Part shown: positions 1 through 5,334 of the stretch, piece by piece
Layout: every line of letters starts with the position of its first letter
How positions within the stretch are numbered: position 1 is the stretch's first letter
Assembly (NCBI GenBank): GCA_031289325.1
Contig: JAITPS010000198.1
Coordinates: 1-5,686, forward strand
DNA from: Candidatus Methanovirga meridionalis
GTDB lineage: Archaea > Methanobacteriota > Methanobacteria > Methanobacteriales > Methanobacteriaceae
Length of the DNA: 5,686 bases
Direction of reading: 5' to 3'
Program-made: the position numbers and the translations under genes
Notes under the pieces: generated by a model
What the model saw: the letters and a program-made list of their open reading frames with translations, nothing else
What the model was told of the DNA's origin: nothing
Database searches by the model: none

Positions 1-300
1 AAATTTATTTATTTTATTTAAAATTTATTTATTTTATTTAAAATTTATTTATTTTATTTAAAATTTATTTATATTGATTAAAATTTATTTATATTGATTA
101 AAAATTGTTTATATTATTAAAAATTTATTTATATTGATTAAAATTTATTTATATTATTTAAAATTTATTTATATTAATTAAAAATTGTTTATATTATTCA
201 AAATTTATTTATATTAATTAAAATTTATTTATTTTAATTAAAAATTGTTTATATTATTCAAAATTTATTTTTATTAATTAAAATTTATTTATATTAATTA
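1..300. repeat. 20-bp tandem repeat array, 15 units
   Basis: Fifteen contiguous units of exactly 20 bp, with no indels, fill this stretch; the commonest form on the right side is aaatttatttatattaatta. Units 1-3 are identical to each other and end in attttattta. Units 4, 5 and 7 end in atattgatta. Later units mostly end in atattaatta. A distinct variant beginning aaaattgttt occurs as units 6, 10 and 13 (starting at 101, 181 and 241), giving a 60-bp three-unit higher-order period over 181-300. The array is probably truncated by the window edge. The same 20-mer family, in the same orientation, ends the window at 5571-5686. No reading frame is evident in it. Confidence 0.97.
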
Positions 301-384
301 AAATTATTGATTTTTATAAACTGATGTTTGAAATTAAATAATTTAATAAAAAAATCTATCGTTCAATATTTAAGAACTTTTGCA

Positions 385-397
385 TGATTATTATATC
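385..397 (+). promoter_or_regulatory. candidate archaeal TATA region for the 434-2005 gene
   Basis: The leader at 301-433 holds no gene. Its best TATA-like stretch is attattatatctt here. An archaeal box about 25 bp upstream of the transcription start would put that start near 416, leaving an 18-nt untranslated leader. In sequence this A+T rich, TATA-like strings are common by chance, so the call rests mainly on spacing. No clear BRE is seen. Confidence 0.3.
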
Positions 398-433
398 TTT
401 CAAATGATTTAAACAACGAGTATATGTGAGCAA

Positions 434-2005
434 ATGGATGAATCTATATTAATTACTGAGGCAGAGAAATATCTGAAAGAAATAGAGAATGAAATAATTG
501 ATTTAAATCATATTTCTGATTTTTCAACATTAAAAGTAGTCTACCTTAAGTTTAAAAATAGATTAGAACAATTGAAAGAATTAAGATCCGATATGGAAAT
601 AAAAGGTTATACATCTCCTCATCGTAGTTTATCAAACTATGGATTTAGTGTTCAAGCAGATAAGAATTATGAAGAATTATTTGAAAATAGTAAACATAAT
701 CAGATTTATAGGGTGAAAGCAAGTTCTAAAAGAAATATTTTCAATCGTATTAAATCAGCTATTGATTCTCATAAAATATCCCTTGGTCATTTTGAAGAGT
801 TTGCAATTATAAAATGTGGGAAATGTTCTAAAACTTATAGAATATCTGATTTTTTTAAATCATATAATGATAAGTGTGCTTGTTTATCAGATAAATTAGA
901 TATTGAAATTCTTGAAAATGGAGTTCATAGACTTGAAATTATTAATCATCTCCCTTTATCAGGAAATTATATGGTCTTATTATCCCAGTTAAATGATTGG
1001 GGAAGAGAATCCTTTAAAAAAATTTTAAAATATTTAAAGTATGAAAAACAAAGTACTGTAATATCTCTTTCTGTGATTATAAAGTTTAAGAAAAAGGATA
1101 GATGGATTAGAAAAAAGATTAATTTAGGTTCTGAATATAATGACAGTTATGAGGAAAAGGTTAGGGAGGATTATGGGAAGGATGTAAGAATTGTACATTT
1201 ACAATTTAATAAGTCAAAACCAAGGATAATAAATGAAAAACATACAAGATATGCATTAGCATTAGGATATGCTGGATATTGTCAAGTATTAATCAATAAA
1301 AACAAAGAAACAATTTTAAATCAGTATATTAACGACTTTGAAACATTGAAGGAATACTATAAAATAGTTGAAGATGTAAATAGTATTGAAACAAAAGTTC
1401 CTTTTGAATTTGATAGTATTGAACAATGGAGAGAATTTGAAATTGAAGAAATTCTTAAAGATAAAGGTTTAATGGATAAAAAAGGAGATATTAACCCTGT
1501 ACTATCTAAAGATATTAAAATGTCCTTAAAATTAGAGAAAAACATTTTTGCCCAAGTTGCACCTACATTGATACTATGGGATATATTTAGATTTTATATA
1601 ACAAAATCAAGTGACATGAGAAGAAGACATAAAAATCCTTTTCCATATCTTAGAGATGATATTGATAGAAAACAACGTGAAATTTTCACTTTATTGAATA
1701 ATGAAGTTATTCAATTTCTTAAAAAATATAATAATGAGAAAATTATCCAAATTAAATCTATGGATTTTATATTGCATAAAAAATTTAAATTAGAGGAAAA
1801 GATTAAAGGAATGAGAATTAATATAAACAATGTGGCTTTAGGTGGAGCTATTATACTTCATTACTCTGATTTAGACATTGATGCTATTACTAAATTATTC
1901 TCTATAAGTAAAAAAAGTATTAAAAAAGAAATAGAAGATTTAAAAATAATAGAAAATCCAAAAACTCAAAGATCTAAGGATTTCTTAAACATGATTAAAA
2001 AATAG
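434..2005 (+). CDS. uncharacterised 523-aa protein with cysteine cluster and HTH-like C-terminus (possibly DUF530 family)
   Basis: The product is a soluble, lysine- and glutamate-rich protein with no signal peptide or membrane segment, so it is probably cytosolic. Residues 1-60 are predicted helical and rich in charged heptad-like runs. A likely metal site follows at residues 128-150: C128-GK-C131, then C148-A-C150, a CxxC-x16-CxC pattern typical of small zinc-binding folds. The central part (about 155-460) is mixed with many helices. The last 60 residues contain a segment around 466-505 (ALGGAIILHY..., DAITKLFSISKKSIKKEI) whose spacing resembles a helix-turn-helix, as in the second cyclin repeat of archaeal TFB. 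Overall length and character recall DUF530, an uncharacterised methanogen family, but this is from memory and unverified. The ATG at 434 is preceded only by a weak GTGAG at 426-430. The frame is long, intact and shares the neighbouring gene's composition. It converges on the lyase gene with a 2-bp gap. Nucleic-acid binding is an inference; function is unknown. Confidence 0.9.
   Translation: MDESILITEAEKYLKEIENEIIDLNHISDFSTLKVVYLKFKNRLEQLKELRSDMEIKGYTSPHRSLSNYGFSVQADKNYEELFENSKHNQIYRVKASSKRNIFNRIKSAIDSHKISLGHFEEFAIIKCGKCSKTYRISDFFKSYNDKCACLSDKLDIEILENGVHRLEIINHLPLSGNYMVLLSQLNDWGRESFKKILKYLKYEKQSTVISLSVIIKFKKKDRWIRKKINLGSEYNDSYEEKVREDYGKDVRIVHLQFNKSKPRIINEKHTRYALALGYAGYCQVLINKNKETILNQYINDFETLKEYYKIVEDVNSIETKVPFEFDSIEQWREFEIEEILKDKGLMDKKGDINPVLSKDIKMSLKLEKNIFAQVAPTLILWDIFRFYITKSSDMRRRHKNPFPYLRDDIDRKQREIFTLLNNEVIQFLKKYNNEKIIQIKSMDFILHKKFKLEEKIKGMRININNVALGGAIILHYSDLDIDAITKLFSISKKSIKKEIEDLKIIENPKTQRSKDFLNMIKK
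1997..2002 (-). terminator. T6 tract immediately after the lyase gene
   Basis: Read on the minus strand, six consecutive T residues begin 5 nt after the TAA stop of the lyase gene (2010-2008). Archaeal RNA polymerase terminates at short oligo-T runs without a hairpin. The tract lies inside the last codons of the convergent gene, so termination here would produce a short 3' overlap between the two transcripts. Confidence 0.4.
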
Positions 2006-2007
2006 AG

Positions 2008-3195
2008 TTATTGTTTTAATGCAGTAGCAATATTTTTTAAAGCAGTTTCTAAAAGAGGTCTGGGAACTGCAATATTCATTCGCATAAATCCATTTCCACT
2101 TTCACCAAAAAGTGATCCTTCTTCTAAAGCTATTCCTGCCTCATTTTCAAGGAATGATTTCAATGCTTTTCCATCCATATTCAATTCACGGAAATCTAAC
2201 CAAATAAGATAGGTTCCATCTGGTTTTATAATGTTTACACCATTTATTTTATCAATGTATTCATTTAATAGCTTTAAGTTTCCATGAAGATATTTTAAAA
2301 CCTCATCAAGCCATTCATCCCCATCTCTAAAAGCTGCTTCAAGAGCAGTGTATGCAAAAAGATTAGGGGATGATAATCCTATTTGTGTGGATATAAACTC
2401 ATTTCTAAGTTTATTGTTAGGAATTATTGTTGTGGAAATATTCATTCCAGGAAGATTAAATGTTTTACTTGGAGATATACATGTAATAGAATTCGATTCA
2501 AACTCTGGAGATATTGTAGCAAATGAAATATGTTTGTTACCATTAAAAAGAAGTTCTCCATGAATTTCATCAGAAATAACTGTTAAATTATTTTCCAAAG
2601 CTATTTCACCAACTTGAGTAATTTCTTCTCTATTCCATACTCTACCTATAGGATTATGAGGATTACAAAATATCATAGCTTTTATAGGTTTATAGTGGGG
2701 AGAATGACCTAATTCAGGATGGAATAAAGATTCCAATCCATGAAAATCTATTTTATAGCGACCATCAGACAATTTCAATTGATTGTTAACAACCTGACAA
2801 CCACTATTTTTAATAGCTGGAAAAAATTGATGATAGCATGGTTCTTGAAGAATTATTCTATCTCCTGGTGAAGTAATTGAACGAACTGCTAAATTAATAG
2901 CTGGAATAACTCCTGGTGTGAAAACAATCCAATTTGGATTAATTTTCCAGTTAAACTTGTTTTCTAAGCGATGGCAAATAGCTTCAATAAGACTTTCTTT
3001 TGCTTGAGTGTAACCATAGAACGGATGGTCAGCACGTTTTTTAATTGCTTTTTTTATAGGTTCTGCAACAGGAAAATCCATATCTGCAACCCATAATGGG
3101 ATCAAGTCATCTTTTCCAAAAATATTTTCCATCATATCCCATTTTAAAGATCCTGTATTTTTCCTATTATAGATTTTATCAAAGTTATATTTCAA
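2008..3195 (-). CDS. patB: MalY/PatB-family PLP-dependent C-S lyase / aminotransferase
   Basis: This is a fold-type I, PLP-dependent enzyme of the MalY/PatB branch. Characterised members cleave cystathionine or cysteine conjugates by beta-elimination (EC 4.4.1.13), releasing a thiol, pyruvate and ammonia; some act as aminotransferases. It acts in the cytosol. In its 395 residues the family landmarks appear in order: WVADMDF at 35-41, YGYT at 60-63, Y121 (candidate ring-stacking residue), CNPHNPIGRVW at 177-187, SDEIH at 208-212 with D209 expected to contact the pyridine nitrogen, SPSKTFNLPG at 241-250 with K244 as the Schiff-base lysine, and MRMNIA at 371-376 with R372 as the substrate carboxylate-binding arginine. 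Length is normal and nothing is missing. The start is TTG at 3195-3193: an in-frame TGA lies four codons upstream, the next methionines (M21, M22) would remove conserved N-terminal sequence, and GAGGAGATC lies just ahead. It is probably monocistronic. The role in methionine or sulfur metabolism is inferred from the family; the exact substrate cannot be read from sequence. The symbol is family-level. Confidence 0.96.
   Translation of the reverse strand: MKYNFDKIYNRKNTGSLKWDMMENIFGKDDLIPLWVADMDFPVAEPIKKAIKKRADHPFYGYTQAKESLIEAICHRLENKFNWKINPNWIVFTPGVIPAINLAVRSITSPGDRIILQEPCYHQFFPAIKNSGCQVVNNQLKLSDGRYKIDFHGLESLFHPELGHSPHYKPIKAMIFCNPHNPIGRVWNREEITQVGEIALENNLTVISDEIHGELLFNGNKHISFATISPEFESNSITCISPSKTFNLPGMNISTTIIPNNKLRNEFISTQIGLSSPNLFAYTALEAAFRDGDEWLDEVLKYLHGNLKLLNEYIDKINGVNIIKPDGTYLIWLDFRELNMDGKALKSFLENEAGIALEEGSLFGESGNGFMRMNIAVPRPLLETALKNIATALKQ
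2033..2038 (+). terminator. T6 tract downstream of the 434-2005 gene
   Basis: Six T residues lie 27 nt past the TAG stop of the plus-strand gene, within the 3' end of the convergent lyase gene. It is a plausible archaeal oligo-T terminator, because the 2-bp intergenic gap leaves no room for one outside coding sequence. Other T runs further on could serve equally. Confidence 0.35.
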
Positions 3196-3197
3196 TT

Positions 3198-3206
3198 GAT
3201 CTCCTC
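3198..3206 (-). promoter_or_regulatory. strong Shine-Dalgarno that fixes the TTG start of the lyase gene
   Basis: On the minus strand the sequence reads GAGGAGATC, then AA, then TTG. It is a long match to the 3' end of methanogen 16S rRNA at normal spacing. Together with the in-frame TGA at 3207-3205, it makes the TTG at 3195 the only credible start. Confidence 0.85.
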
Positions 3207-3224
3207 ATTTATATTTATTCCCAT

Positions 3225-3248
3225 ATTATTTTCATTATTATTTTCATT
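3225..3248. repeat. 12-bp tandem duplication upstream of the lyase gene
   Basis: The unit attattttcatt occurs twice without gap (3225-3236, 3237-3248), followed by a partial third copy. It lies in the transcribed leader or promoter of the lyase gene and is the first of three different short tandem duplications in about 100 bp. Confidence 0.8.
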
Positions 3249-3266
3249 ATTATTATTTTTCATAAT

Positions 3267-3294
3267 TCATAATCTAACATTCATAATCTAACAT
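3267..3294. repeat. 14-bp perfect tandem duplication (possible operator)
   Basis: The unit tcataatctaacat is repeated exactly (3267-3280, 3281-3294). It lies 70-100 bp upstream of the TTG start of the lyase gene and just downstream of its TATA-like boxes. A duplicated site at this position could bind a regulator, but no known operator consensus is recognised and slippage duplication is equally possible. Confidence 0.75.
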
Positions 3295-3322
3295 TGCTAT
3301 ATTTGAACATTGTTATATTTGT
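3291..3322 (-). promoter_or_regulatory. duplicated TATA-like box upstream of the lyase gene
   Basis: A 16-bp unit, acattgctatatttga then acattgttatatttgt, is tandemly duplicated with two mismatches (3291-3306, 3307-3322). On the minus strand each copy contains a TATA-like CAAATATA. Either could position transcription of the lyase gene, with a leader of roughly 80-100 nt. The duplication is directly visible; promoter function is inferred. Confidence 0.4.
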
Positions 3323-3464
3323 TTGATTCTAATTTATAGTTTTTAATAGTTTTTATTTAGATGTATGTTTATAAATTTTACAATTTTAAATAAATTTTTT
3401 TAAAATTATATTCATTTTGGAAAAATTCTTAAATTTTGGATGATAAATTTTTTTGTTAATTTAT

Positions 3465-3933
3465 TTAATTTCAAATATTATTTTATAAAAATCTATAATT
3501 TTAAATATTATTTTAAATATTACTTTATAAAAAATCTATAATTTTAAATATTACTTTATAAAAAATCTATAATTTTAAATATTACTTTATAAAAAATCTA
3601 TAATTTTAAATATTACTTTATGAAAGCCTATAATTTCAAATATTATTTTATAAAAAATCTATAATTTCAAATATTATTTTATAAAAAATCTATAATTTTA
3701 AATATTATTTTATAAAAAATCTATAATTTTAAATATTATTTTATAAAAATCTATAATTTCAAATATTATTTTATAAAAAATCTATAATTTTAAATATTAT
3801 TTTAAATATTACTTTATAAAAAATCTATAATTTTAAATATTATTTTATGAAAGCATATAATTTTAAATATTACTTTATAAAAAATCTATAATTTTAAATA
3901 TTACTTTATGAAAGCCTATAATTTCAAATATTA
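3465..3933. repeat. 31-bp minisatellite, 14 units plus a partial
   Basis: Units begin ataattt(t/c)aaatatta and end in an A-tract followed by tct, or in tgaaagcct. Start positions are 3465, 3495, 3538, 3569, 3600, 3630, 3661, 3692, 3723, 3753, 3784, 3827, 3857 and 3888, with a partial at 3918. Most units are 31 bp, some 30 bp. Two (3495 and 3784) are 43 bp and carry the same internal 12-bp duplication. There are no spacers, so it is not a CRISPR array. Units 3465-3629 and 3753-3917 form matching 165-bp blocks. Confidence 0.95.
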
Positions 3934-3970
3934 AGTAATATAAATACAATTTAAGTAATATAAATAATTA
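3931..3970. repeat. two 20-bp units inside element A
   Basis: Two consecutive 20-mers, ttaagtaatataaatacaat and ttaagtaatataaataatta, adjoin the 31-mer array. They match the reverse complement of the 20-mer in the arrays at 1-300 and 5571-5686, and the pair at 4555-4593 in element B. Confidence 0.75.
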
Positions 3971-4019
3971 TAAATTAATATATTTTAGTAATATTCATTT
4001 TTATTCATTTTTAAAAAAA

Positions 4020-4118
4020 TTATTTACTAATAACTTTATCAAAACCACCATAATAGTATAAAAGAATTATGTAGCATGAAAAGGTTTTGGTTAATAAAAC
4101 TTGATTATTTTTTTTCAT
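4020..4118 (-). pseudogene. short 32-codon frame ending in the shared GGFDKVISK tail
   Basis: On the minus strand an ATG at 4118 opens a 32-residue frame beginning MKKNNQVLLTKTFSCYIILL, continuing through YYYGGFDKVISK, and stopping at 4022-4020. An upstream in-frame TAA fixes the start. AGGAGA lies about 15 nt upstream, too far for an ordinary Shine-Dalgarno. The last eight codons match the tails at 4633-4659 (-) and 5509-5538 (+); differences are synonymous or conservative (L/I, N/S). I read it as the residue of a member of a repeated gene family. It could instead be a genuine small membrane-associated protein. The family is not recognised. Confidence 0.3.
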
Positions 4119-4147
4119 TAGTTATCTTATTAGTCTCCTATTCCATC
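4119..4147. repeat. 29-bp direct repeat, copy 1
   Basis: The 29-bp sequence, beginning tagttatcttattag and ending tctcctattccatc, is repeated exactly at 4187-4215. The copies are 68 bp apart start to start with a 39-bp intervening sequence, and flanks show no further similarity. Its minus strand contains AGGAGA. It is unlike the rest of the window, where repeats are almost pure A/T. Confidence 0.9.
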
Positions 4148-4186
4148 TTTTTTGAGTATTCTTGACTATTGTTTTGTATATTATGG

Positions 4187-4215
4187 TAGTTATCTTATTA
4201 GTCTCCTATTCCATC
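4187..4215. repeat. 29-bp direct repeat, copy 2
   Basis: Exact second copy of the 29-mer at 4119-4147. It overlaps an imperfect inverted copy of the element core: tattatggtagtt at 4179-4191 is the reverse complement of 4043-4055 with one mismatch, and ttattagt at 4195-4202 pairs with actaataa at 4026-4033. Confidence 0.9.
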
Positions 4216-4311
4216 AAATCATTTTTATGATTTATACTTTTAATATGAATTCATTAACTTCTATTTCATATTTTAATACTTTATTTGTTGAATTTAAACC
4301 TATTGAGGAAG

Positions 4312-4379
4312 GGAGAGGTGAATGAAAAAATAGAAACATTTATATAATATTTGTTATTATAATTGTTACTCATGGGTAG
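4312..4379 (+). pseudogene. frameshifted remnant of a secreted-protein start
   Basis: A good Shine-Dalgarno-like GGAGAGGTGA (4312-4321) abuts ATG AAA AAA TAG, which stops after three codons. If the A6 run at 4325-4330 were one base shorter, the frame would read MKNRNIYIIFVIIIVTHG before a stop at 4377-4379. That is a lysine-led hydrophobic segment like the start of a secreted or anchored protein. The ATG overlaps the TGA of an upstream frame as ATGA, as in coupled operon genes. I infer the decayed start of a lost surface-protein gene. Chance is a serious alternative in such A+T-rich DNA. Confidence 0.27.
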
Positions 4380-4437
4380 GTATTAATTTAAGAAATTTTT
4401 TAGTTTCAGAAAAAATAATTCTCGCCCAGTTTCTAAT

Positions 4438-4667
4438 ATAAATTTATTTTAATTATAGTCGTTATGGAAATGTTCTTAAATTTTTAATAAATTTCTTTAT
4501 TAATAAATTATTTAATTTTAAATATTAATTTATAAAAATCCATAATTTTAAATTTTAATTAATATGACCTTATTTAATTAATATAAATAATTTTAAATAA
4601 ATATATTTTAATAATATTTATTTTTAAAAAAGTTATTTATTAAGAACTTTATCAAAGCCAATATAAT
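4438..4667. repeat. dispersed modular element, copy B (unexpanded)
   Basis: This is the compact counterpart of 3390-4055. It has the same entry sequence (tggaaatgttcttaaat at 4465), about one and a half 31-mer modules (taattttaaatattaattta near 4512), two 20-mers (4555-4573 degenerate, 4574-4593 clear), and the core at 4633-4667. It lies directly upstream of the 4703-5194 gene, so its right end probably also serves as that gene's promoter region. On the minus strand the core encodes IGFDKVLNK and a stop (4659-4633 for GFDKVLNK-stop). Confidence 0.75.
4633..4659 (-). pseudogene. shared GFDKVLNK C-terminal tail, copy B
   Basis: Minus-strand codons for GFDKVLNK plus TAA, preceded in frame by FIFNYI. 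The 17-nt string agttatttattaagaac (4631-4647) is identical to the copy at 5524-5540 on the opposite strand. The open frame runs back antisense into the 4703 gene without an evident start, so only the tail is meaningful. It is probably a fragment left when copies of this element moved or recombined. Confidence 0.35.
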
Positions 4668-4668
4668 T
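4660..4668 (+). promoter_or_regulatory. candidate TATA box for the 4703-5194 gene
   Basis: The string aatataatt lies about 40 bp ahead of the ATG. Transcription about 25 bp downstream would leave a leader of only about 14 nt, consistent with the absence of any Shine-Dalgarno before this start. It sits at the edge of element B. Confidence 0.35.
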
Positions 4669-4702
4669 AAAAATAAAATAAAAAAATTGAATGACAAAAT
4701 AA

Positions 4703-5194
4703 ATGGGGTTGATTAAAATAAAAATAGGAAAATACTCTATAACTATAGGTGTTGTCATTGTATGTGTTTTAATTATTGGTTATTATGGTGTAACTTCTTT
4801 GATGCCAATTTCACCTACTTTTAAGTTCAGTGATGTACATTTAAAAACTGATGTACCTTATATATCAGATGATCTGAACTATACAGAATTTAAAATTAGT
4901 TTTCAATTCTTTTCTAATGTTGAATGGAAAGGATATTATCATTTATATGTGGACTTCTTTGATAAAGACGATGTGCTTGTAAAAGAAGTAATGGTGCAGG
5001 GAGATAGTGCTTTAGCAAATTTTGAGCCTAATACCAACAACAGTTGGAGAAGTGATAAAACAGGTGCCTCTGATAACTTTGAAAGCTCTAAAATTAAGTT
5101 GATTGTCAAAGATGATAATGAAAATAAAACTATTTATCGTTCACAAATTTTCGATATTGATTTTTATAATTCAACAGCTTCAAGGAGCCAATAG
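4703..5194 (+). CDS. membrane-anchored extracytoplasmic protein of unknown function
   Basis: The 163-residue product has a short positively charged N-terminus (MGLIKIKIGK), one hydrophobic segment at about residues 12-30, and a roughly 130-residue domain that should face outside the cell. No signal-peptidase or lipobox motif is clear (C21 lies inside the membrane segment), so it is probably a signal-anchored protein. The outer domain alternates short beta-strand-like stretches (FKISFQFF at 63-70, YYHLYVDFF at 78-86, VLVKEVMVQG at 91-100, KIKLIVKDD at 130-138), suggesting an immunoglobulin-like sandwich. It has four N-glycosylation sequons at N59, N112, N141 and N156, all on the outer side. 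No family is recognised. The start ATG has no Shine-Dalgarno, so translation may be leaderless. The gene stands alone between element B and the T-rich region. Its reading frame is intact and its composition is less extreme than its flanks, supporting a real gene. Confidence 0.8.
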   Translation: MGLIKIKIGKYSITIGVVIVCVLIIGYYGVTSLMPISPTFKFSDVHLKTDVPYISDDLNYTEFKISFQFFSNVEWKGYYHLYVDFFDKDDVLVKEVMVQGDSALANFEPNTNNSWRSDKTGASDNFESSKIKLIVKDDNENKTIYRSQIFDIDFYNSTASRSQ

Positions 5195-5241
5195 TTTCAA
5201 AGAGAATGTAAACTTTGGTGGAGGTTTATTAATATTTGAGA

Positions 5242-5249
5242 TTTTTTTT
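5242..5249 (+). terminator. T8 tract downstream of the membrane-protein gene
   Basis: Eight T residues begin 48 nt after the TAG stop at 5192-5194. This is a typical archaeal oligo-T termination signal without need of a hairpin. Confidence 0.5.
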
Positions 5250-5334
5250 ATATCCCAAAGCTTTTATAACTAATGAAATCATATACATACCTTGGTGGGC
5301 ATTAAAGAGTTTCTAAAAGCTATTGTTATTATAA

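Larger units (their letters stand above)
3390..4055. repeat. dispersed modular element, copy A (31-mer expanded)
   Basis: This block aligns end to end with 4438-4667 once the internal array is collapsed. The shared parts, in order, are: an entry sequence around tggaaa..ttcttaaatttt (3418 and 4465), a 31-bp module, 20-bp units of the ttaa.taatataaata type, a stretch ending ttta(g/a)taatatt, and a conserved core (4020-4055 here). The copy is long because its 31-bp module was amplified about 14-fold. Read on the minus strand, the core encodes GGFDKVISK and a stop. Confidence 0.75.

Noticed and set aside
365..390. Possible fourth copy of the core (taagaactttt) before the 434-2005 gene
   Set aside because: Only about a dozen bases match, the tail codons are absent and the orientation relative to the 20-mer array is inconsistent with the other copies.
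1357..1545. 62-codon minus-strand frame within the 434-2005 gene
   Set aside because: It is antisense to a well-supported long gene, has no ribosome site and is explained by the codon composition of the sense gene.
2348..2563. 71-codon plus-strand frame within the lyase gene
   Set aside because: It is a shadow of conserved coding sequence on the minus strand and has no separate support.
3465..3933. 31-bp repeats as a CRISPR array
   Set aside because: The repeats are contiguous, with no unique spacers between units, and vary among themselves. This is a minisatellite.
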